A stretch of 64,000 nucleotides of DNA from an uncultured Arachnia sp. (GTDB lineage Bacteria > Actinomycetota > Actinomycetes > Propionibacteriales > Propionibacteriaceae), in NCBI GenBank assembly GCA_947499145.1, contig CANMNB010000004.1, positions 310,001-374,000 of the forward strand. The letters run 5' to 3'. The notes beneath the pieces were generated by a model that saw only the letters and a program-made list of their open reading frames with translations, ran no database searches and was not told where the DNA came from. This document shows, piece by piece, positions 16,733-24,610 of the stretch; position 1 is the first letter of the stretch, and the number at the start of each line of letters is the position of its first letter. The translations under genes were made by a program, and so were the position numbers.

Positions 16733-16855
16733 ATGCGAGTGTTTGATCCTGCCGTGGAGCAGACTGCGGAGAGGTTACGGGCCGAGGTGGACTCCGCTGG
16801 CTTAGAAATCTTCCCTTATCGCAGTTTGGCAGCCGTCATTTTCGAGGAAGAAGGT
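16733..16855 (+). pseudogene. Start of a gene cut by the ISL3 fragment
   Basis: An ATG at 16733 opens a coherent 40-codon frame (M-R-V-F-D-P-A-V-E-Q-T, then S-L-A-A-V-I-F-E-E-E) that loses sense where transposase sequence begins at 16860. Lower GC than its surroundings. Product not recognised. Confidence 0.3.
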
Positions 16856-16859
16856 CCGA

Positions 16860-17006
16860 CACGGCGACAAGTACGTCACCGTCATCATCGACCTCACCCC
16901 GACAAGGACCAGGACCGGCCCATCGCGTCTGCTGGCCGTGCTCGAAGGCCGCTCGAAGCAGGCGTTCAAGACCTGGCTCGAAGCCCAGACGAAGGCGTTC
17001 CGGGAT
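16860..17006 (+). pseudogene. ISL3-family transposase fragment
   Basis: 49 codons without start or stop: H-G-D-K-Y-V-T-V-I-I-D-L-T, then R-L-L-A-V-L-E-G-R-S-K-Q-A-F-K-T-W-L. The first Asp of the DDE triad and the following strand are recognisable as ISL3-type. Both ends are truncated; the right end abuts the IS256 fragment. Confidence 0.75.
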
Positions 17007-17069
17007 ACACCACTCCAAGGGACTTGACCCCCACCCGTCCCGATGGGCAGGAGCGCCGAGGCGAAGCTG

Positions 17070-17407
17070 CTGTTGCGGTCGCGGGGCTGCTCCAGCGTGA
17101 CGTCACCGACCTCGGTGGACACCGTCTTGCCCGTGGTCCCGTTGCGCGAGTTCCCCGAACCTCGCCCGGCGGGGTCGTGCTTGTCGTATCCCAGGTGCTG
17201 GGTCAGTTCAGTCTGCATCCCGCGTTCGAGGAGGGCCTTGATCATCTCCGGCAGGAACCCACCCTCCCCGGTCAGCGCGATCCCGCGTTCGTCGGTGGCA
17301 GCCATCAACTCGTCCAGCAGATCGTCGTCGATCAGCTCCCGGCGGAGCTTGCGAGCCTCAGGCTCGTCCGCCCGCTCCGCAGGCTTGTCATGGTTGTGGT
17401 CACAGTC
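17070..17407 (-). pseudogene. IS256-family (mutator) transposase, N-terminal fragment
   Basis: The reverse strand reads L-I-D-D-D-L-L-D-E-L-M-A, G-F-L-P-E-M-I-K-A-L-L-E-R-G-M-Q, H-L-G-Y-D-K-H, G-N-S-R-N-G-T-T-G-K-T-V and P-R-D-R-N, the first about 110 residues of an IS256 transposase. No start codon remains, and the sequence breaks off near 17070 before the first catalytic Asp. The 5' side abuts the IS3 remnant. Confidence 0.85.
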
Positions 17408-17429
17408 CTACTCCTTCGATAGGCCCTCT

Positions 17430-17942
17430 CCACTTACACAAACCATCTGACACCCCCTCGTCCGCGAGAACGCGTCGATGATGAAGCACACGTAGGCGAC
17501 ACCGGCCCAGGTCGGCACGAACGTCAGATCGGTGACCCACAACCGGTTCGGTGCCGTGGCGGTGAACTCCCGCTTCACCAGGTCCGGGTGGCGTGAGGCC
17601 ACAGGATCCCGCCGGGTCGTGGTCACCCGCTTCGAGCGTCGGGCACCCTCGATCCCCGCAGCCCGCATCAGCCGGGCGGTCTGATCCCGCCCGATCCCGA
17701 TGCCTGCCCGCACCGCGGTCTTCCACAGCTTCCGGACCCCGTAGACGCTGTAGTTCACCTCCCAGAGCTCCACCAGCCGAGGAATCAGCTCGTCATCGCG
17801 GACAGCCCGAGCCGAGGGGATGCGGGACCTGGTCGGCGTAGTAGGTGCTCGGAGCCACCTGCAACACAGTGCAGATGAGCTCGACCCCGAGCCTTCGACC
17901 CTCCACGACGTCGTCCTTGTTCCGATCGACGAAGGCCACTAT
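17430..17942 (-). pseudogene. IS3-family transposase orfB, truncated and frameshifted
   Basis: Readable: F-V-D-R-N-K-D-D-V, V-A-P-S-T-Y-Y-A, then after a frameshift near 17830 S-A-R-A-V-R-D-D-E-L-I-P-R-L, Y-G-V-R-K-L-W-K-T-A, R-L-M-R-A-A-G-I-E-G and the rve domain W-V-T-D-L-T-F-V-P-T (first Asp) and F-I-I-D-A-F-S-R (second Asp). The C-terminal third with the catalytic Glu is missing. Confidence 0.85.
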
Positions 17943-18284
17943 CTCCGGTGTTGGCGGTCGAGCTCCGCCCCGAAGAAAGACGCGGCCCGCTTCAAGATCT
18001 CATTGGCCCGGCGAAGCTCACGGACCTCCTGTTCCAACTCCCTCACCCGCGCCGCCTCGACAGTGCTCACCCCCGGGGAGACGCCGTCATCGACATCGGC
18101 CTGCTTGACCCAGGTCCGCACCGACTCGAGCCCATACCCGAGCTGCGACGCGACCCGTTGCACTGTCCCCTGGGCCGTTCCCAACTCCGACCGCAGGGAT
18201 CCGTACCATCCGCACCGCGGCGGCCTTCTCCTCCTCCGAGTACCGACGCGTCGTCGGCTTCCCCGGCGCCTGTTCCTTTGGCAT
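17939..18284 (-). pseudogene. IS3-family orfA, frameshifted
   Basis: Begins M-P-K-E-Q-A-P-G-K-P at the ATG at 18284, continues R-Y-S-E-E-E-K-A-A-A-V-R-M-V-R, then shifts frame near 18200 into L-G-T-A-Q-G-T-V-Q-R-V-A-S-Q-L-G-Y and the leucine-zipper segment R-V-R-E-L-E-Q-E-V-R-E-L-R-R-A-N-E-I-L-K. The helix-turn-helix and zipper are those of IS3 OrfA. The lesion inactivates it. Confidence 0.8.
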
Positions 18285-18325
18285 GATTCCATCCTCGTTT
18301 CCAAGACCAGGAGTCCCCAACAAAC

Positions 18326-18991
18326 TCAGAGCGATTCAGATGTGGACTGGCGGCGGTTGCCGAGCACGTAGACCGTGATTCCCGCCGAGGCGATGCCAGC
18401 GGCCATCACCCAGGAGGCGTCGGGGCCGCCGGGTTGCATGGGCCAAGCCCAGACATCGCTGCCTGCCCTTGGTGTCTTGGGCGCGGCCAGGTAACAGACA
18501 GCCGTGTAGCCGAAGCCGGGCGCCCAGCTGGGGGTGGTGGGAAGCCACTCTGCGGTGAGCAGGACGACGCCGACCAAGCCAGCCACGTTCCTCACCATCA
18601 CCGCGGCACCCCACTCAAACGGCTGCCCCGGCACGGCCGCGGCCAAGAGCAGGGCCGGGACTGTCATCGCCAGGCATGCATGCCCCGCGCGCCATGCGTG
18701 ACCAAGCCGTGCAGAGGTGCGGTCAAGCTCCGGTTCCGGGCCGGTCAAGGTGGCGCTGACGAGGACCGCCGCCAACAGTGGGGCACCGACGACCACGGGG
18801 GCGCGTGCTGGAAAGCCACCCAACTCTGGGTGGCCTGCGAGTGAGGCGGCCGCGTACCAGCTGACAGCGCTCAAGATCAGCAACGCCGCCAGCACCCAGT
18901 ACACGCGACGCGCCCGACAGTGGAGCGCGAATCCGCCTCGCAATCTCAGATCCTCCCGAGCCTTTTCACAACGACCGCATCGCACGACCAA
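18326..18991 (-). CDS. Multi-pass membrane protein of the ABC cluster
   Basis: Up to 221 aa with about six hydrophobic helices; family not recognised. It overlaps the 3' end of the upstream permease gene if translated from 18991; a start further in (near R-V-Y-W-V-L, about 18905) would remove the overlap and fits the first helix better. The C-terminus (last about ten residues) runs into the end of the IS3 remnant, so the native end may be lost. Position suggests a third membrane component of the ABC system. Confidence 0.6.
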   Translation of the reverse strand: MVVRCGRCEKAREDLRLRGGFALHCRARRVYWVLAALLILSAVSWYAAASLAGHPELGGFPARAPVVVGAPLLAAVLVSATLTGPEPELDRTSARLGHAWRAGHACLAMTVPALLLAAAVPGQPFEWGAAVMVRNVAGLVGVVLLTAEWLPTTPSWAPGFGYTAVCYLAAPKTPRAGSDVWAWPMQPGGPDASWVMAAGIASAGITVYVLGNRRQSTSESL

Positions 18992-20295
18992 GCGGCCTCA
19001 AGGTACTGCTTCATCCAAGCGCGTGCTGCCTCTGGCTCCCGGAGGAATCTCTGCCGGAGGTTCTCCGCGACGTTGCCTTCCCCGAGCGAGCCGCCATGCA
19101 GGAGCGACGCCGCCACTTCGTGGGCGAGATAGGCGTCGTCGTCCAAGAGGATCGCCTCTTGTTCCTCCGGGTCGTCGCAGCGGGGGGCGGTGAAGACAAA
19201 GGCCGTGCTGTAACGAAACAGCTCAAGGTCCGCCATGCCACGTCGAAACATGCGGTATTGCCCTTCCAGCCCGGGGAGCGGCAGCGTCTCCTTGGACGGC
19301 TCTGAGTCGACCCGCCCCACGGCTTGAGCTGCCTGATCCAGCACGACGAACTCGTTGGCAGCGTCGATGATTTGGCGCGCCTGAACCACGACATCTTCCA
19401 GCAGGCCCTTATGCACCGCTTGCACGCAAACCATGGGAGTGTTCCCCGTACAAACGAGCGCTTCTGCAGCGGTATCCACCTCTGCCCAGGAGTAGCGAGG
19501 GCCCAACTGAACGTCATGATCGGGCAACAGGAGAACGGTTCCAGCCCCAATTGCCAGAAGGGCGGCAACCAAGGTCCATGCCCAATGCCGAACGATTGCC
19601 AGTGTCAATGGGATAGCGGGCAAGGCAATCAACCACAAGATGGCCAGTGGGATGACCGAAGTCCTCAGCTGGAGACCGGAAGAGATGGGAAGCCCTGCCA
19701 CCGGCGCCAACTGCGCCCATGGCGCATCGGCGTAGCTAAGCGTCCCGCAGCCAACGTAGATGGCTAGCCCGACCAACGCTGGAACGAGACGGCCTGGCAC
19801 CAGGATACCAACTCCGTAACCGATGCCAGCACAGGCCAACCAGCCCAGCCCAACCAGCATCCAGGCCCATGGCCAACGCCCACCCGAATAGGAGACGGCC
19901 GGCGCCAAGGCTAGCGTGACAACTAACGCCGATCCCAAGAACCCGGTGGCGGTCCCAGCGGCCACGCCGCACCAAGCCGAGGACAGGCGCTGCCACGCGG
20001 GGCGAGACGTGGAGTCCAGCAGCTCGCCCATGCGATGTCTACTCTCGCGTCCACCCACCCATGCTGCTGCGGTGGCGACTAACGGACCAAGGACCAGGCT
20101 GCTTTCGCTGAGCCATCGCGCGCCGCCTGCCCAACTGGACGTCCACGCGCTGTAGCTCTGGAACGGCGGCTGCCTCAACAACAACAAGACCGTCTGCGTC
20201 AATGTGAGCAGCAGGGCGAACCACGCTGCCGCGGTGAGGCGAAGTTCCGACGCGAGCCAATGAGTCCTAGAGGGTCGCTGATCATCACTCGGCAC
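18946..20295 (-). CDS. ABC transporter permease-like protein with extracytoplasmic C-terminal domain
   Basis: 449 aa from the GTG at 20295, which overlaps the ATPase stop; the reading frame stays open further upstream only as the shadow of the ATPase gene. About six to seven TM helices fill residues 20-270, then about 180 residues of soluble sequence with a cysteine pair (V-C-T-G-N-T-P-M-V-C-V) and acidic helices. The fold is not one I can name. Coupled to the ATPase, it is probably the membrane partner for export of, or immunity to, the adjacent secreted protein. Confidence 0.7.
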   Translation of the reverse strand: MPSDDQRPSRTHWLASELRLTAAAWFALLLTLTQTVLLLLRQPPFQSYSAWTSSWAGGARWLSESSLVLGPLVATAAAWVGGRESRHRMGELLDSTSRPAWQRLSSAWCGVAAGTATGFLGSALVVTLALAPAVSYSGGRWPWAWMLVGLGWLACAGIGYGVGILVPGRLVPALVGLAIYVGCGTLSYADAPWAQLAPVAGLPISSGLQLRTSVIPLAILWLIALPAIPLTLAIVRHWAWTLVAALLAIGAGTVLLLPDHDVQLGPRYSWAEVDTAAEALVCTGNTPMVCVQAVHKGLLEDVVVQARQIIDAANEFVVLDQAAQAVGRVDSEPSKETLPLPGLEGQYRMFRRGMADLELFRYSTAFVFTAPRCDDPEEQEAILLDDDAYLAHEVAASLLHGGSLGEGNVAENLRQRFLREPEAARAWMKQYLEAAWSCDAVVVKRLGRI

Positions 20296-21100
20296 GACGA
20301 GCCCTGTGTTCACGCAACGCGAGGGTATAGCCGGTTTCGATCGCCGAGGCCCCGTCCGACGGTTGATCGCTTGACAGTTCAGCCAGGGCGCTTGGCTCAC
20401 CGTCCCAGACGACCTGTCCGTCATTGAGCAGACTGACACGGCTGCAGGCGCTCGCGACGTCCTCCACCAGATGGGTTGCGACCAGCACAGCGGTGCTGGC
20501 GCCCAGCTGACGCAGCGTCTCCCGCAGCTGCACACGCTGTTCAGGGTCCAGACCGGCAGTCGGCTCGTCCAACAACAGCAGCTCAGGATCGTTGACCAGG
20601 GCCTGAGCCAACCCGGCTCGGCGGAGCATCCCTCCGGAAAGCTTCCTCATCTGGGTTTCCGCATGCGGCGCCATGTTGACGCGCTTGAGGGCATGCTCTA
20701 CGGCACGGGGCGAGAACTTGGCGGGGTATTCCTTCAGCCACGCGAAGTAGGCGACGAACTCCCGCACTGTGAAGCGGGGATGAAAGCCGAATGATTGGGG
20801 TAGATAGCCCAGAGAGCGGCGAATTGCCCTGCGGTCCTTCGGCTCTTCAATGGATCTGCCGAGCACGGTTACAAAGCCCGCTGACGGCGGAATCACCGTG
20901 GCCAGGACCCGCATCAGGGTTGTCTTGCCTGCGCCATTGGGGCCTAGGAGGCCGTGCACGCCCGTTCCAATTCGCAAGTCCAGCCCATCCAAGACCTGCT
21001 TCGCGGTCCGGCGCCTCCCCAGCACGACGGTGAGTCTAGACACCTCAGCAGCGTGTGGTTCGTCGCCGTTGTGAGGCACTGCCTTCTTCTCCCCGATCAT
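20285..21100 (-). CDS. ABC transporter ATP-binding protein
   Basis: 271 aa. Walker A G-P-N-G-A-G-K-T-T, Q-loop L-P-Q-S-F-G, signature L-S-G-G-M-L-R-R, Walker B L-L-L-L-D-E-P-T and the switch His (A-T-H-L) are all intact. This subtype (CcmA/drug-export-like, with a separate permease) typically powers export or self-protection. It starts at the ATG at 21100, 58 bp after the stop of the small secreted protein gene, and is followed by the permease with overlap. Confidence 0.9.
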   Translation of the reverse strand: MIGEKKAVPHNGDEPHAAEVSRLTVVLGRRRTAKQVLDGLDLRIGTGVHGLLGPNGAGKTTLMRVLATVIPPSAGFVTVLGRSIEEPKDRRAIRRSLGYLPQSFGFHPRFTVREFVAYFAWLKEYPAKFSPRAVEHALKRVNMAPHAETQMRKLSGGMLRRAGLAQALVNDPELLLLDEPTAGLDPEQRVQLRETLRQLGASTAVLVATHLVEDVASACSRVSLLNDGQVVWDGEPSALAELSSDQPSDGASAIETGYTLALREHRARRAE

Positions 21101-21158
21101 GCCGCGCGACCTGTCATGATTAGATGGAAGAAAGCCCTCAATAATCTGGAATCAACCA

Positions 21159-21569
21159 TCAACACAAAGCTACTCTTTGACCGTTATCGTTGCGCTGGCC
21201 AGTGTCGGTTCTGGCCGACACGTAGTACTTACCAGGTCCACGCCGAGAGCAGGGCCCCGAGCCAGTGACGGAACCGTTGACGAGCAATTTCTCGCCATAT
21301 CCCGCAGCAGCATCAGGCCAATATGGCACATCTTGCATTATGTAAGCTTTAAGAGTCACTTGATCACCGCAGCCAGCGCGGTTTGCCCTCCCATAAAGTT
21401 GGGTTCCAGACGTGTAGGGAGCATTACCAGAGACGTAGCAGGAAGCGACACTGACGGCCACAGGCCCGGGGGTGACGTGATTCACACCAAGACCGGATGG
21501 CCCCACCAAGGCTGTTGCAGCAGTGAACAGGGCCAGTGAGGACTTGAGAGACTGCAGGACCAGTTCCAC
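21159..21569 (-). CDS. Small secreted cysteine-containing protein
   Basis: 136 aa from a GTG at 21569. A hydrophobic N-terminal segment (S-L-A-L-F-T-A-A-T-A-L-V) acts as signal peptide; the mature part of about 100 residues has four cysteines (S-C-Y-V, A-G-C-G-D, G-P-C-S, final A-L-C), many Gly/Tyr/Asn and few charged clusters, suggesting a compact disulfide-bonded beta-rich protein. Not recognised. GC is lower than in the neighbours, consistent with transfer. It heads an ABC export-type operon, like bacteriocins and other small secreted effectors; that function is inference. Confidence 0.65.
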   Translation of the reverse strand: MELVLQSLKSSLALFTAATALVGPSGLGVNHVTPGPVAVSVASCYVSGNAPYTSGTQLYGRANRAGCGDQVTLKAYIMQDVPYWPDAAAGYGEKLLVNGSVTGSGPCSRRGPGKYYVSARTDTGQRNDNGQRVALC

Positions 21570-21659
21570 GACGAACTCACCTTCACTCCGCTGATTGTAG
21601 GTGCCTCCACGCTACCCACCAAGAGCGGGCCGTATATGGCTTCAGGGCAACAAGGTACT

Positions 21660-21991
21660 TTGGTGCCGCATGGCCGGGTGCCCGAGGATGCGTTGGCTCA
21701 GCTGGAGGGCGGCGGGCCTGACGGCGCCTGCAGCTGACGGTGGGTGGCCATCTTGGGGTGCATCCCCGCCCCCGAACAGGGCGCGCATCTGCTCGGCCGT
21801 CACCGTCGAACCAGCCGGCACTTCCAGCGGTTGAGCTTGGTGCGGACCCAGCGGCCGGGTACCTCCCCCTTCTCGGAGTAGTACGACGCCAGCGGCGTGC
21901 GGCCCTTGCCAGTGGAGTCCATCGCCGCGACCTGCCGGGTCAGGTAGTCATAGTCCGACCCGGCCGTCAGCTTGTACAACGACGCCGTCAT
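21660..21991 (-). pseudogene. Second TraA relaxase, N-terminal remnant
   Basis: M-T-A-S-L-Y-K-L-T-A-G-S-D-Y-D-Y-L-T-R-Q-V-A-A is nearly identical to the start of the intact relaxase at 30133, followed by A-S-Y-Y-S-E-K-G-E-V-P-G and, after a frameshift near 21825, V-T-A-E-Q-M-R-A-L-F-G. The catalytic Tyr region remains but the His triad and helicase are gone. It is the trace of another element of the same family, or a duplication. Confidence 0.88.
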
Positions 21992-22521
21992 ACCCCCAAG
22001 AACCCCGACCGCACCTTGACCCGGCGTGTCGGGGGACCTGCGATATTCAGTACGGGATTTGTTCTGTCACGTTCCTCGTCGTCGCTTGATCGCAGTCGTG
22101 AGGGTGTCAGAACCCACATGCCCACTCATCCGGCGGCCGCGGTTCCTCCTGACGGCCTGGGATCATCGCAGGGGATGAGCTGACCAGACCCGGCGCTAGA
22201 GTCGTTAGTGTGCGGCCTTGAGGGCCGCGTCGGCCGGATCCCGGGTCCGGCGATAAGTCGAGCCTTGGGGGGGGCTTGTGGTTCGCATCAACATGGTTAC
22301 CACCGGAGCGGGGCGCTCCGGGCCCGAGGACGTCGCGAGCAACCGAGACCGGGGAGCGTTGGCCCTGCGGATAGCGGCGGCGGTGGCTGGAGCATCTTGG
22401 CCGTCGGGCTGATCGTGTCCTGGAATGCTGCGGGGTGGGCAGGACACGATGTTCGAGTACATCGCTCTGGAGGTCTGGCGGGCTCCTGGATCGACGAACC
22501 GCGTACGACGAGAAGGTGCTC

Positions 22522-22713
22522 GTGACGGTGGAGGAAGCGGCGTGGATGTTGAGCGTGCCAGAGCAGGCCATCCGTCAGGCCGTGTCGTTCGGCGATTTCG
22601 ATCGGGTGTTTATCGGTGAGGGCGGCAAGAACTACCGGATTGTCTACGGTTCGCTCCTGGTCTGGGTGAACTCGATGCCACGGGAGTCAGCCCGTGCCTC
22701 GTGGTGGCGATGA
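22522..22713 (+). CDS. Small helix-turn-helix protein
   Basis: 63 aa from a GTG at 22522 with AGAAGG eight bases upstream. V-E-E-A-A-W-M-L-S-V-P-E-Q-A-I-R-Q-A-V is a MerR/excisionase-like helix-turn-helix, followed by a wing (K-N-Y-R-I-V-Y-G). It overlaps the next gene (ATGA at 22710), so both form one unit. Likely a regulator or directionality factor of the element. The 300 bp upstream (22192-22521) show no gene. Confidence 0.6.
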   Translation: MTVEEAAWMLSVPEQAIRQAVSFGDFDRVFIGEGGKNYRIVYGSLLVWVNSMPRESARASWWR

Positions 22714-23078
22714 TGCGGCCGAAGCACTGGGAGCCGCCCGATCCGCCGAAGCTGCTTGTGTCCGCGAAGCGCGTCGCCTTGGAACTCGACGTGCCGAGCT
22801 GGAAAGCGAACGAGATTTGCTGGTGTCTTGAACGAGTCTTCTACGCGCCGGGCCAGGCGCACTATCGAGTCACGAGGGCGTCGCTCGACGCGTTCAAGGA
22901 GCTGCTCGACCAGGGCTTGACCATCGCCGCTGCGCGAGCGGTGATGTGGCAGTTTCGGGAGCGCGGCGAAACTTCCGCCCGCCGATCTCGATCGCGAGGG
23001 AATGGACCACATCTACTGGATGTCCCGTCAGCGAAGGCGCTGGTAACGCCGTCTGGCCGCCGTTGCCGACGTCGCTGA
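22710..23078 (+). CDS. Hypothetical protein with excisionase-like HTH
   Basis: 122 aa beginning at the ATG at 22710. L-V-S-A-K-R-V-A-L-E-L-D-V-P-S-W-K-A-N-E-I resembles the DNA-binding helices of its neighbour; a second helical segment (S-L-D-A-F-K-E-L-L-D-Q-G-L-T-I) follows. The last 30 residues are Arg/Ser-rich and may come from a frameshift near 22980. Family not recognised. Confidence 0.5.
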   Translation: MMRPKHWEPPDPPKLLVSAKRVALELDVPSWKANEICWCLERVFYAPGQAHYRVTRASLDAFKELLDQGLTIAAARAVMWQFRERGETSARRSRSRGNGPHLLDVPSAKALVTPSGRRCRRR

Positions 23079-23132
23079 TCTGGGAGAGTCTCGTCAGGTG
23101 AGCACTGCGCAAGATGTTGCGAACACCGACGA

Positions 23133-23694
23133 TTGTCCAGGCTTCTGCGGAGGGTGGCCGGGCCAGCCCGGCCACGTCGCGAGGTACTCGATGAAGTCGA
23201 GGTGTATGTCGCAGAGCGCAGGCAACACATTGGTCCCGTGCTGGCGTCGCTCCTCTTGCCCGATCCTCGGAAGCTCTACCGGTGGAGGGTCGAACTCGAG
23301 TGCGGCCACGTCGACGAGGTGTTGACCATCGGACCCGATCGGTTCCCTGACGAGCGTCGCTACCACGACTCCCTCACCCAGGCCAACCTGAACGCTGGCG
23401 AAATGTGGTGCCGCGACAAGAGCCATTGGGCTCATCGAGCTCCTGCGACGGGCTCTCGACTCAGGAGCGCTGCCCGACCAGGACCGCGGCTTGCTCCTGG
23501 ATCTGGCTCTGGCGGCCAACCTTGCGGATGCACCCCTTCGGCGTGGCAGGGCTGGACTGACCACACCGTCGCGTCGTCCAGTTGGTCAGTGAGGATCACG
23601 CGCTCGCGGCCCGGACGATCCGACGCCACGCCGCGAATGCGCTCGACAGGCTGGGGGAGGTCGCCCGTCAAGGCGGGCTGGCGCTTTGACGACT
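23133..23694 (+). pseudogene. Frameshifted hypothetical gene of the element
   Basis: Coding-like sequence in three consecutive frames: V-E-V-Y-V-A-E-R-R-Q-H-I-G-P-V-L, W-R-V-E-L-E-C-G-H-V-D-E-V and N-A-G-E-M-W-C to about 23430; then I-E-L-L-R-R-A-L-D-S-G and L-L-L-D-L-A-L-A-A-N-L-A-D-A to about 23560; then L-V-S-E-D-H-A-L-A-A-R-T-I-R-R-H-A-A-N to the TGA at 23692-23694. Read together this is one protein of about 180 aa with a C-G-H...W-C zinc-ribbon-like start. Family not recognised. Confidence 0.55.
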
Positions 23695-23698
23695 GGCC

Positions 23699-24610
23699 TT
23701 AGGCCCAGGAACGCGTCTCGTGTGACCACGTCTTGCCATCGGCATCGCCGGAGAGCGCGGGATCAATGAGGCGCTTCGCGAGATCGGCGGCGAGGCCCAC
23801 GGTGCGGTAGCCGTCGCAGTGGGGGACGGGCTTGCTCAGCTTCGCGTAGCCGGCTCCCCAGGCGGCGGGCACAGCGAAGCTGTCGAACGGCTCCATCTGG
23901 CGTCGGCGTGCCTCGGTGACGGTGGCGACTCGCAGGGCGGTGCCGTCGATGTCCTGCGTGGTCGCGAACACGACAAGGTCGACGAGGTCCTTCTCGCGGC
24001 TCGACGTGCGTTCGTTGTACTCGGTCATGGTCGCGCAGACCTTGTCGGCGATCTGGTCGACGACGGGGTAGAGGCGGTATTGGTAGCTGACGAGGCGCGG
24101 CAGCTCCAGTGCGTTCGCCGGGTCGGTCGTGGTGACCTCTTCGGTGATCCCGGTGCCGACGGCGAGGTCCACCTGCAGCGAGCCCTTGGTGCTGAGCCCG
24201 ATGAAGATCTGGAACCTGACGTGGTAGCCCTCGGTGTAGGGCTGGGTGTTGTTGCCGATCGATTGGGTGTGGCTGACGTACTGGAACCGGAAGTGGTCGC
24301 CGAGGTCGATCGCTGCCAGACGGATCAGGTCGTCGAGGGCTTGGGTGAGAGTGAAGCCGCGGCGGTACAGGTCGATGTCCCGAGTGGCGCGGGTCGAAGG
24401 CACTCGGGCGAGCATGCCCGTGCCGCCCTTCAGCACCCACTCGGAGGCCTTGGCCTCGGAGAACACGCGGCTCAGGAAGCGGTTGAAGTACTCCAGCTGG
24501 ATCCGCTTGCTGACGTCGAGTGACGGATCGGCTGCAGTGGCCCTCCTCGCGGCGTCCTTGATCGCGTTCTCGACGCCGCGCGGAGTGGAGTATGGCTCGG
24601 GCTCAGGCAC
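23699..24610 (-). CDS. abiEii: AbiEii/AbiGii nucleotidyltransferase toxin
   Basis: 303 aa from the GTG at 24610, overlapping the AbiEi stop by 8 bp; a longer start at 24646 is possible. The DNA polymerase beta-like core is visible: W-V-L-K-G-G-T-G-M-L-A-R followed by T-R-D-I-D-L-Y (metal-binding acidic pair), L-Q-V-D-L-A-V (third acidic strand) and D-Q-I-A-D-K-V-C-A-T with the conserved Lys. AbiEii transfers nucleotides to RNA targets (tRNA in characterised homologues) and causes growth arrest on phage infection. It forms a bicistronic unit with AbiEi. Intact. Confidence 0.9.
   Translation of the reverse strand: MPEPEPYSTPRGVENAIKDAARRATAADPSLDVSKRIQLEYFNRFLSRVFSEAKASEWVLKGGTGMLARVPSTRATRDIDLYRRGFTLTQALDDLIRLAAIDLGDHFRFQYVSHTQSIGNNTQPYTEGYHVRFQIFIGLSTKGSLQVDLAVGTGITEEVTTTDPANALELPRLVSYQYRLYPVVDQIADKVCATMTEYNERTSSREKDLVDLVVFATTQDIDGTALRVATVTEARRRQMEPFDSFAVPAAWGAGYAKLSKPVPHCDGYRTVGLAADLAKRLIDPALSGDADGKTWSHETRSWA

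Larger units (their letters stand above)
17408..18335 (-). mobile_element. Truncated IS3-family insertion sequence
   Basis: Contains orfA (17939-18284) and orfB (17430-17942) on the reverse strand. Both are frameshifted, and orfB is cut before the final catalytic Glu where the IS256 fragment begins. Its right end lies at or just inside the stop of the membrane protein gene at 18326. Confidence 0.8.
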
